Source: Nitrososphaeraceae archaeon (GTDB lineage Archaea > Thermoproteota > Nitrososphaeria > Nitrososphaerales > Nitrososphaeraceae). Taken from it: DNA of 11,957 nucleotides. The stretch is from positions 1 to 11,957 of the forward strand of contig JAICHI010000021.1 in assembly GCA_025922735.1 (NCBI GenBank). Direction: 5' to 3'. The notes beneath the pieces are model-generated. The model made no database searches, was not told the DNA's origin, and saw only the letters and a program-made list of their open reading frames with translations. Made by a program: the position numbers and the translations under genes. Below, in pieces: positions 6,821-11,957 of the stretch (the first letter of the stretch is position 1; each line of letters opens with the position of its first letter).

Positions 6821-7212
6821 ATTGGCGGAAGCTCTGCTTTCTTGTCAAAGCCGCCTGAGCCAAACTTGCAGTAAAAGCACTGGTCAGACTGCATGTAGGT
6901 TAGCTTTTGTATTGATATTGCCCCCAGCTTGACTGCCACCTTTGTCATGAGGCGGTACTTGAGAGGCATAGATGGTATCACTTCTTTGAAATAAACTTTA
7001 TAGTGGTCAGGACAGAACTTAAGCGTCACCTGAGCCTTCTGGCGGAATTCTGGCGAGGTTTCTTTGTTATTTTCGCTCATTGTCTTAGCTACATTAATCT
7101 GTTCTCTAATGTATTCATGCTTGGGACATGGGCAGTCCTTTCCGCCTGGATGCTTATAGGCAGGAGTATTTTTCCAGTCAAAGCCTGGAAAATTCTTTTC
7201 AAAATCATCCAT
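6817..7212 (-). CDS. Cys/His-rich protein of unknown function
   Basis: A protein of about 131 residues with clustered possible metal ligands. Counted from the longer ATG at 7221 these are C-P-C-P-K-H (C30, C32, H35), F-C-P-D-H (C70, H73) and C-F-Y-C (C115, C118): five Cys and two His in three groups, suggesting one zinc site or an iron-sulphur site. The rest is basic and amphipathic with a predicted helix (S-M-P-L-K-Y-R-L-M-T-K-V). I do not recognise the family. I chose ATG 7212 over 7221 because a TATA-like box (TTTATAAG, 7246-7239) would place the transcript start near 7217, between the two. Its stop overlaps the kinase stop by four bases, tail to tail, so the two genes are packed without any terminator space. 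Confidence 0.75.
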   Translation of the reverse strand: MDDFEKNFPGFDWKNTPAYKHPGGKDCPCPKHEYIREQINVAKTMSENNKETSPEFRQKAQVTLKFCPDHYKVYFKEVIPSMPLKYRLMTKVAVKLGAISIQKLTYMQSDQCFYCKFGSGGFDKKAELPPI

Positions 7213-7238
7213 CGCTATCATACACTACGTATTCTACT

Positions 7239-7247
7239 CTTATAAAG
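7239..7247 (-). promoter_or_regulatory. TATA-like box of the Cys/His-rich gene
   Basis: The minus strand reads CTTTATAAG, centred near 7243. It is about 31 bases from ATG 7212 but only 22 from ATG 7221, which is the main reason for preferring the downstream start. Confidence 0.45.
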
Positions 7248-7331
7248 ATGTAGTACAATCTCTAGTTGTATAGGGGTTAGTAATGCTAAAATGAATGCTA
7301 ATTACGTTTATACGGAGCCTCAAAATGACAA

Positions 7332-7343
7332 AAAATATATTTT
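7332..7343 (+). promoter_or_regulatory. TATA-like box of the coiled-coil gene
   Basis: AAAATATATTTT is centred about 33 bases before the GTG at 7370, giving a transcript start near 7364 and a leader of only a few bases. It supports GTG 7370 as the start. Confidence 0.5.
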
Positions 7344-7369
7344 TGTTGTTATAACACTCCGTAAGCGAC

Positions 7370-8362
7370 GTGGTACTAGACAGTGACAGTGGCGGCAGTG
7401 CTATATTGACAGCAACTGCCACAAATAGCAATTCTGGCGACGACGACTTAGATCCTAACCGCAAAACTTTGCTGGAATTTAAGAGGGCTGTTCAAGAAGA
7501 GCAAAAGACAGGTGACAAGAGGATAGAAGAGATAAACGGCAAGCTTGATAGCATAAAGAAACAGATAGATGAAGAGAGAACCCAGCTTGACGATTTTCGC
7601 ACCAAGTTAAAGCAGGTCAACGAGGAAAAAGACATCGAATATCCACAGTTTGTAGAGCTACGAGAGAGCCTTATGGAGGCCAAGAACCAGATGAAGAACC
7701 TAGATGACAAAGTTGGCCCTATGGCAGCTAAGTTGAGAAAGGAGCGGAGCGACATGCACAACCTTCAGAAAGCACTTGAGCAGATAGAAAGAGATATCCA
7801 GACTAAGAAACTTTCCAAGGACGAAGAGCGCAAACTTGTTGCCCGGACCAAGGAAATTGCGACCAAGCTGCACACGCTGAAAGTGATTCATAAGAAAGAA
7901 GATCAGTATCGAACCATTTCGGCACAGTATGACCAGCTAAAGGATCAGGTCAAAAGGATTTTTAAGCTAAAAGAGGAGTACGGTACCAAAATTGGCAAGC
8001 TAAAGGAAAGCCTCGACAACCTGATAAACCTCCGGGAAGGCCTTTATGAGGAGCGTAGACAGGTAATTCACACAGTGAGAGAAGCTGCTGCCAAGCTGGA
8101 AATGATTGACACTCAACTGAACGCTATTGCTTTCAAAAAGTCGCGCATGCAAGCTGCAGAATATCGTCATAAGAGGCAGAAGGAGACGGGGGACAGGCGA
8201 GCAGCAAGGCAGGAAGCAATACAAGAGCGCACAAAGCGCGACAAGGAGTACCAGGAGCGCCGTAACGCCTTGAAAGAAGTGGCGGTCAAAAAGATGACCA
8301 CTGGTAAAAAACTTACATTTGACGAAATGAAGTTAATATTTGGCGATGCAGGCTCGGACTGA
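7370..8362 (+). CDS. Archaeal coiled-coil protein (COG1340-like)
   Basis: A 330-residue, very charged protein. After a Ser/Thr/Gly/Asp-rich, probably disordered N-terminus (1-30), residues ~35-300 are nearly all heptad-type helix rich in E, K, Q and R, with no membrane segment, Cys or enzyme motif. The end is distinct: a basic stretch (R-H-K-R-Q-K, R-R-A-A-R-Q) leading to K-M-T-T-G-K-K-L-T-F-D-E-M-K-L-I-F-G. A tail of the form G-x-K-L-T-x-D-E is typical of the archaeal coiled-coil group COG1340, which also includes the yeast polysome-associated Bfr1-like proteins. A cytosolic scaffold or RNA/ribosome-associated role is plausible but inferred. A 96-residue gene follows 11 bases after the stop and is probably cotranscribed. 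Confidence is high for the gene and moderate for the family. Confidence 0.85.
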   Translation: MVLDSDSGGSAILTATATNSNSGDDDLDPNRKTLLEFKRAVQEEQKTGDKRIEEINGKLDSIKKQIDEERTQLDDFRTKLKQVNEEKDIEYPQFVELRESLMEAKNQMKNLDDKVGPMAAKLRKERSDMHNLQKALEQIERDIQTKKLSKDEERKLVARTKEIATKLHTLKVIHKKEDQYRTISAQYDQLKDQVKRIFKLKEEYGTKIGKLKESLDNLINLREGLYEERRQVIHTVREAAAKLEMIDTQLNAIAFKKSRMQAAEYRHKRQKETGDRRAARQEAIQERTKRDKEYQERRNALKEVAVKKMTTGKKLTFDEMKLIFGDAGSD

Positions 8363-8373
8363 GATACGTTTTT

Positions 8374-8664
8374 GTGATAGACAATTGTAACCTGTCCTTG
8401 GAGATGGCAGATAGAATCGAGTACAGTGGCAAGGTCTACGTCTATAGTAGTGGTATGCCAGCAGGCCAAATTCAACTCACAAAAGAAAAGCTGAGCGAAT
8501 ATGGCGTGAATGAAAATGATATTGAAGTTATCGAAGTTCCAGAGGGCGTCCCCGAAGGGTCTGTAATGGTGACAGTTTGGCCCCATTATTTGTCGGTTGC
8601 AAGGGTCAAGCGAGTGCGCGAGGGCTCAATCTATGCGCCTCAGCTGTTTAACATCCAGCTATGA
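8374..8664 (+). CDS. Small protein of unknown function following the coiled-coil gene
   Basis: Up to 96 residues from GTG at 8374; starting at ATG 8404 gives an 86-residue protein beginning M-A-D-R-I-E-Y-S-G-K, which looks like a cleaner N-terminus. The sequence alternates short strands and turns (K-V-Y-V-Y-S-S-G-M-P, E-G-V-P-E-G-S-V-M-V-T-V-W-P-H-Y) with one helix (T-K-E-K-L-S-E-Y-G-V), as in a small beta-rich domain. It has no metal motif and no membrane segment. I do not recognise it. The 11-base gap to the coiled-coil gene and the shared strand suggest one transcript and a partner role. The start is undecided: no clear Shine-Dalgarno at good spacing favours either. Confidence 0.7.
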   Translation: MIDNCNLSLEMADRIEYSGKVYVYSSGMPAGQIQLTKEKLSEYGVNENDIEVIEVPEGVPEGSVMVTVWPHYLSVARVKRVREGSIYAPQLFNIQL

Positions 8665-8673
8665 GATCTAAAA

Positions 8674-8681
8674 CATTAAAT
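8674..8681 (+). promoter_or_regulatory. TATA-like box of the 47-residue cysteine-rich gene
   Basis: CATTAAAT, centred near 8678, lies about 28 bases before ATG 8706. This is the spacing seen before other leaderless genes in the window and suggests that the small gene has its own promoter rather than reading on from the previous gene. Confidence 0.35.
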
Positions 8682-8705
8682 CTTCTGTAAACCCATTCTA
8701 GTAGG

Positions 8706-8849
8706 ATGCTGACATTCTTTTGTAAGCGTAATCGCCACGGCGACTGTCCCGGCGATTGGCCTGTAGGCAAGGTATGCGGGCCCGATCACGATTGCTCATT
8801 TGACGTGGAGAGGGTCATATGCCAGTGCTCGTGCCATAAGGGAAATTGA
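8706..8849 (+). CDS. Cysteine-rich 47-residue microprotein (putative zinc binder)
   Basis: ATG 8706 to TGA 8847-8849 encodes 47 residues with seven cysteines: C6, C14, C24, C30, C39, C41 and C43, plus H11, H28 and H44. The start is F-F-C-K-R-N-R-H-G-D-C-P-G-D-W-P and the end is I-C-Q-C-S-C-H-K-G-N. Seven Cys in 47 residues, with spaced pairs and the ending C-x-C-x-C-H, is far beyond chance and points to one or two zinc (or possibly other metal) sites. A TATA-like box sits 28 bases upstream, so a leaderless mRNA is likely. It lies between the coiled-coil/96-residue pair and DUF1512 on the same strand. The family is unknown to me; nucleic-acid binding or metal buffering are both possible. Confidence 0.65.
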   Translation: MLTFFCKRNRHGDCPGDWPVGKVCGPDHDCSFDVERVICQCSCHKGN

Positions 8850-9111
8850 TTTTGTTAAGCTTTGTCTACAAGAAAGGTACTAAAAAAGAAGTACATTAAA
8901 CGATAAAGGCAGTAATTATTGTTGTATCACAAGAGGACTCATATGGTAGTGCACCTCAATATGAGAGTCTGCTCGCTCGCTTTAATGCAAATTTTCTTGC
9001 TGATCGGCACTTAAATCCTGTGTTATTATTGCAGGCTATTATTGTAACATCGATATAACGCAACCTTTAATTGAGCTTGTACACTTTTCCGCTTTGGAAT
9101 AAGGCAATCAA
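8850..9111 (+). other. Intergenic region before DUF1512 with an imperfect hairpin
   Basis: No firm gene. A 23-codon frame from ATG 8943 to 9014 has no supporting signal. An inverted repeat CTCATAT (8938-8944) with ATATGAG (8959-8965) continues inward with GGT (8945-8947) and ACC (8953-8955), leaving a 5-base loop and a 3-base bulge: a stem of ten pairs that could be RNA structure or an operator. The octamer TATTATTG occurs twice near 9023 and 9036. Weak TATA-like sequences at about 9052-9059 and 9065-9072 could serve DUF1512. Confidence 0.4.
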
Positions 9112-10272
9112 ATGCTAGGTTTCTCTTCATTTCTGTCTCAGCTTAACGGCTTGTTTGGAGGAGAAGAGTTAAATCCTAGTAGCCCATGGATGTGGGTTTC
9201 CATTGTGTCACTTGCCATAATCCCATTTTTCATGATGTATGCCCAAAAGCTCCAATCTCGCGTGATTTTAGGAGAAATATCAAAGTCGCTTGCCAAGTTA
9301 AAAACGATGAGGGAACATGCGAGGAAGGAAGCGATCGACTACATCAAGACTGCGATAAAGATGTCTTCTACTACATTAAGCGATCCAGCAGTCGGAGTTG
9401 ACAGGTTCCTAGAATATTTTACAATCCTGCCTGTTGACCTTGACCCAAATGGGCTGGTGCGCAAGCTGGATCACGTCATGCGAACTCGAGACGATAGGGT
9501 CCGCGCAGAGATCAAGAAATTGTGTTTAGGTGCAGGCGACAAAGAGATTTCAAAGATAGAAAACATCCTGGAGGCTGCAACTGCTCTGAACCTGATCTAC
9601 AAAGTTGTAAGGCACTATTATCTAATGGGCAAGCGCACCACGAGTATGTTCATTCTTGTCCAGCTCCAAATGGTTATGCCTCTCCTGCTTGAAGAAGCTG
9701 AAGCACTACAGAAGGCCATAAGCGCGTTCAAACACGGCCAGCCAATAGGCGATGGCATAGGACCTATGATTGTTGGTAAAATGATGTTTGGAAAGGAAAA
9801 GAAGATTGCAGCAAAGGAAACAATATACAGCGAGGATGAGTACAAGGGCAGAAAGCTATATCTTCTTAAAGCTGAAGGGCCTGCGGGAACCGTTGGAAGG
9901 CCAGGGGAAGCTATATCCCGTCTTGTAGGCGACATGGGGATCAAGATAGATACAGTCATTATGATAGATGCAGCGCTCAAGCTTGAAGGCGAAAAGACTG
10001 GCGACGTAGCAGAAGGGATTGGCGCTGCTATCGGCGGCATAGGTGTGGAAAAGTATCAAGTAGAAGAAGTGGCAACCCGGTTTAGCATCCCTATATATGC
10101 AGTCATCGTCAAGCAGTCCGTGCAGGATGCAATCACGATCATGCGCAAGGAAATAGCGGATGCATTTGAAAAGGTGACAAACACCGTTTATTCAGTTATT
10201 GAAGACAGGACATCTGAGGGCCAGTCAGTCATGGTAATAGGCATTGGAAACACAATAGGAGTCGGACAATAA
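9112..10272 (+). CDS. DUF1512 family archaeal membrane-anchored protein
   Basis: A 386-residue protein matching by eye the archaeal family DUF1512, which usually runs to about this length. One membrane helix near the N-terminus (about residues 26-43, W-M-W-V-S-I-V-S-L-A-I-I) is followed by a basic stretch and a large cytosolic part. The middle has the family-typical helix I-Y-K-V-V-R-H-Y-Y-L-M-G-K (about 163-175) and a P-x-G-D-G-I-G-P-M turn. The C-terminal domain is glycine-rich: A-E-G-P-A-G-T-V-G-R-P-G-E-A, T-V-I-M-I-D-A-A-L-K-L-E-G-E-K-T-G, G-I-G-A-A-I-G-G-I-G and the end V-I-G-I-G-N-T-I-G-V-G. Such loops suggest nucleotide or phosphate binding, though I see no Walker motif. The function is not established. 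A zinc-ribbon gene starts 5 bases past the stop, so the two are an operon. Confidence 0.85.
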   Translation: MLGFSSFLSQLNGLFGGEELNPSSPWMWVSIVSLAIIPFFMMYAQKLQSRVILGEISKSLAKLKTMREHARKEAIDYIKTAIKMSSTTLSDPAVGVDRFLEYFTILPVDLDPNGLVRKLDHVMRTRDDRVRAEIKKLCLGAGDKEISKIENILEAATALNLIYKVVRHYYLMGKRTTSMFILVQLQMVMPLLLEEAEALQKAISAFKHGQPIGDGIGPMIVGKMMFGKEKKIAAKETIYSEDEYKGRKLYLLKAEGPAGTVGRPGEAISRLVGDMGIKIDTVIMIDAALKLEGEKTGDVAEGIGAAIGGIGVEKYQVEEVATRFSIPIYAVIVKQSVQDAITIMRKEIADAFEKVTNTVYSVIEDRTSEGQSVMVIGIGNTIGVGQ

Positions 10273-10277
10273 TTGTA

Positions 10278-10487
10278 ATGCTGTTTGGCAAGAAGAAAGA
10301 AATCACGCCAGAAATATACTCCGAAGACACCTGTCAATCGTGCAGCGAAAAAACCAAGCGCCACTATGAAGAAGGAGATTATGTCTATGGCTCTGGCTTG
10401 CAATGCAAGAAGTGTATGTCTTCCAAAACAGTGGTGACTGCAATCTATGGTGAGTATCCAGAAGAAGACAAGAGAGCTAGAGCGTGA
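10278..10487 (+). CDS. Small zinc-ribbon protein following DUF1512
   Basis: A 69-residue protein with C-Q-S-C (C19, C22) and C-K-K-C (C43, C46): two C-x2-C knuckles 20 residues apart, the layout of a zinc ribbon. The N-terminus is basic (F-G-K-K-K) and the C-terminus is acidic then basic (P-E-E-D-K-R-A-R-A). The ATG follows the DUF1512 stop by only five bases, so translation is probably coupled and the two proteins may act together. Its last 11 bases overlap the end of the convergent methionine aminopeptidase gene. Its target is unknown; an RNA, DNA or protein-binding role is typical of ribbons this size. Confidence 0.75.
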   Translation: MLFGKKKEITPEIYSEDTCQSCSEKTKRHYEEGDYVYGSGLQCKKCMSSKTVVTAIYGEYPEEDKRARA

Positions 10488-11370
10488 TAATGTTCACACT
10501 TGATTCTGTAGGAATTAAAGTATGCTCTGCTTGAACCACTATTTTGCTGTGACCTTCAACAAGTATAGGGTATGCATGCACGTTCTTTTTCCTGACCAAC
10601 ACATCTGCAAGTCTACGTAGATCCTTTTCATCATACTTGTTAGTAAGCCATCGCAGTGCAAATGGGAGTGTTTTGTAGCGACTCCAGATGAGTTCTAAAA
10701 GATCGTCTGCTTCCTTGTTCTTCACCGGCTTGCGCGAGGTTACCCCAAAGATGTTCTTCGTCTTGCCTTCGTAAACAACCCCTTGACCATCTCTTGTCGT
10801 GATAAATGGCTCAATGGCATACGCTTCATTTGTCAAAAGAGAAAATGAAGACCCTCTAGTCCAGATGTTGGGTATGGACTTGCCGGCATGAATCGTGTAT
10901 TGCTGAAGTGAGTGGCCGCTTAGATTCTGTATTGGCTTAAAGCCAAACTTTGTTATCGTAGATTCTATGACTCTTCCTATGTCGCTTGCCTTAGTGTTGA
11001 CCCTTGCAATTCTTACCGCCTCGCTAAGCGCCATTTCGGCCGTATTGACAAGCGCTTCATATTTTGGGTCATAGCAGACTGTGACAGCTGTGTCAGCTAT
11101 ATAACCATCGATGTGGACGCCAATATCTATCTTAAGCACGTCGCCTTCCTTTACCAAGGTAGCATCATTTGGCTCTGCGGTATAGTGCGCGGCTGTCTCA
11201 TTGAGGCTTGTGTTAACCGGGAATGCTGGCTCAGCATTTAGACTGCGGATCTGCGCCTCAACTGATTCACAGATCTCAAAAAGCGTCAATCCTACGTGGT
11301 ATTTTTTGCGTGCGGTCTCCCTCACCGCTGCTGCTATCTTGCCGGCCTGTAGATAGCATCCAAGATTCAT
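10477..11370 (-). CDS. Methionine aminopeptidase, type II (archaeal)
   Basis: This enzyme removes the initiator methionine from new cytosolic proteins using a two-metal centre. From ATG 11370 the protein has 297 residues, the normal archaeal length, and its numbering matches Pyrococcus furiosus MetAP as I recall it: H62 (A-A-H-Y-T), D82 and D93 (K-I-D-I-G-V-H-I-D-G-Y-I-A-D-T), H153 (N-L-S-G-H), H161 (I-H-A-G), E187 (A-I-E-P-F), and E282 (Q-A-E-H-T) near the end. All metal ligands are present, and the type II helical insert lies between H161 and the C-terminus. The frame is open to an ATG at 11538, but the extra 56 residues have no counterpart, and a TATA box at 11398-11403 is placed 30 bases before 11370. 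Its end overlaps the convergent zinc-ribbon gene by 11 bases. Confidence 0.95.
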   Translation of the reverse strand: MNLGCYLQAGKIAAAVRETARKKYHVGLTLFEICESVEAQIRSLNAEPAFPVNTSLNETAAHYTAEPNDATLVKEGDVLKIDIGVHIDGYIADTAVTVCYDPKYEALVNTAEMALSEAVRIARVNTKASDIGRVIESTITKFGFKPIQNLSGHSLQQYTIHAGKSIPNIWTRGSSFSLLTNEAYAIEPFITTRDGQGVVYEGKTKNIFGVTSRKPVKNKEADDLLELIWSRYKTLPFALRWLTNKYDEKDLRRLADVLVRKKNVHAYPILVEGHSKIVVQAEHTLIPTESSVNIITL

Positions 11371-11756
11371 CTTGTTCTGATTTTGTATTGCCGTTCCTAT
11401 ATAGAGATTGTGCGGCTGACTGACTGCAAAATGACCGCTCATCATTACGTTACCTGATGCGCCTTCCATACATGTCATGAGCCAGTAGAAAATTGTTTGT
11501 GCTATGCTGTGGACAATACCACGGACGGATAAGAGCATAATGAAGCGTTAATAGAGGGGAGGAAAGTTTTCGTAAACAGGATAGAAAATCGAAGTACTCT
11601 AGGCGAAATTCAACTCTCCAAGTCAGCGTAGCTAAATATGCCTTCGCGCATTAAGATCCGATTTAACAATTTGGCCCCTAACGAGATAGGAGGGAGAGAG
11701 AGGGGGAGAGCCACATACATATATGCTGACTAATAATTAGTACTACTTGTAGTTAG
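11371..11756 (-). other. Region between the C2H2 gene and map, mostly non-coding
   Basis: The aminopeptidase frame stays open to 11538, but the extension looks unlike the family. Beyond it I see no gene. There is an unusually pure purine tract at about 11685-11709 on the plus strand (GGAGGGAGAGAGAGGGGGAG) and a pair of palindromes at 11728-11762, listed separately. An ATGATGA C-box-like match on the minus strand (11445-11439) has no D box at a fitting distance. Confidence 0.5.
11398..11403 (-). promoter_or_regulatory. TATA box of the methionine aminopeptidase gene
   Basis: TATATA, centred about 30 bases before ATG 11370 on the minus strand, lies inside the open frame upstream of it. Its position fits a leaderless map transcript and argues against the longer start at 11538. 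Confidence 0.55.
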
Positions 11757-11762
11757 TTAGTC
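11728..11762. repeat. Tandem palindromes at the end of the C2H2 gene
   Basis: Two adjacent dyads lie here: ACTAATAATTAGT (11729-11741, 6-bp arms around one base) and ACTACTTGTAGT (11742-11753, 5-bp arms). The outer ends GACTAA (11728-11733) and TTAGTC (11757-11762) also pair, so the whole 35-base segment could fold as a closed structure. It covers the stop codon of the small zinc-finger gene. It could be a terminator-like RNA structure or an operator for map or the zinc-finger gene; there is no following T run on the minus strand. Confidence 0.45.
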
Positions 11763-11879
11763 ACGTTCTGCCATCTTGTGCATTTCATTATAATGTTGCA
11801 TATATTCGCGCTCGGTTGAAAAGACAATATTGCATTTGCTGCACATCACTGGCTCACCATCCTCTTCATTGTCAGGCAT
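11757..11879 (-). CDS. Single C2H2 zinc-finger microprotein (40 residues)
   Basis: ATG 11879 to TAA 11759-11757 encodes 40 residues: an acidic start (M-P-D-N-E-E-D-G-E) and then C13-S-K-C16, twelve residues, H29, four residues, H34, a textbook C2H2 finger (C-x2-C-x12-H-x4-H) including the hydrophobic F20. Almost nothing else is present, so the protein is a bare finger with short tails. Such tiny C2H2 proteins occur in archaea and are usually thought to bind nucleic acid or protein. A TATA-like box centred near 11906 stands 27 bases upstream, so the mRNA should be leaderless. It is upstream of map on the same strand, but map appears to have its own promoter. Confidence 0.75.
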   Translation of the reverse strand: MPDNEEDGEPVMCSKCNIVFSTEREYMQHYNEMHKMAERD

Positions 11880-11902
11880 GACAAAGTATTACCTTTCAGC
11901 GA

Positions 11903-11910
11903 GATATATC
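11903..11910 (-). promoter_or_regulatory. TATA-like box of the C2H2 microprotein gene
   Basis: The minus strand reads GATATATC, centred about 27 bases before ATG 11879, the expected distance for a leaderless archaeal transcript. The element is itself a perfect dyad. Confidence 0.45.
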
Positions 11911-11957
11911 ACAGTTCAAACAAAGCCGTCTCTACCATAGACTTTGACTAGGGCATC

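Noticed and set aside
8943..9014. 23-codon plus-strand frame with a hydrophobic end
   Set aside because: The start codon lies inside the hairpin, there is no start signal, and chance frames of this length are common.
9618..10040. Long minus-strand open frame opposite DUF1512
   Set aside because: It is an antisense shadow of a well-supported gene and its serine/proline-rich composition is typical of such shadows.
11400..11445. C/D box RNA suggested by ATGATGA on the minus strand
   Set aside because: No CTGA D box is found at the required distance on that strand.
11371..11538. N-terminal extension of methionine aminopeptidase to ATG 11538
   Set aside because: Starting at 11370 gives the usual archaeal length and ligand numbering and fits a TATA box 30 bases upstream; the extra 56 residues do not resemble the family.

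Overview
The window is archaeal, most probably from an ammonia-oxidising lineage of the Nitrososphaeria (Thaumarchaeota), perhaps Nitrososphaerales. Three things point there: a type II methionine aminopeptidase of archaeal length, a DUF1512 membrane-anchored protein and an archaeal COG1340-type coiled-coil protein; TATA-like boxes that sit about 27-33 bases before many starts, as in leaderless archaeal transcripts; and frequent GTG and TTG starts. The lineage is my inference from protein style; no rRNA or amo gene is present to fix it.

Layout. Positions 1-334 hold no firm gene, only a TATA box and a 20-codon frame behind a strong AGGAGG. A class I SAM methyltransferase follows (335-1399, +). 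A gene-poor stretch of almost 1 kb (1400-2373) contains what looks like a frame-broken small zinc-ribbon-like gene on the minus strand. A large protein of unknown function occupies 2374-3963 (-).

The core of interest is a minus-strand three-gene operon, read from 6041 down to 4156: a UbiE-like C-methyltransferase, a UbiA-like membrane protein (ATGA overlap with the previous gene) and a UbiC/DUF98-type chorismate lyase. In order of chemistry these would form 4-hydroxybenzoate from chorismate, prenylate it, and methylate the ring, so the cluster looks like a compact benzoquinone-type lipid quinone pathway, unexpected for archaea known for menaquinones. A small Bud32-like kinase is divergent from it (6119-6820, +), and a Cys/His-rich protein of unknown function is convergent with the kinase (6817-7212, -).

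The right half is probably conserved archaeal housekeeping: a coiled-coil protein plus a 96-residue partner (7370-8664, +), a 47-residue cysteine-rich microprotein (8706-8849, +), DUF1512 plus a zinc-ribbon microprotein (9112-10487, +), methionine aminopeptidase (10477-11370, -) and a 40-residue single C2H2 zinc-finger protein (11757-11879, -). Four small candidate metal-binding proteins lie in about 5 kb. No tRNA, rRNA, CRISPR or insertion sequence was seen.
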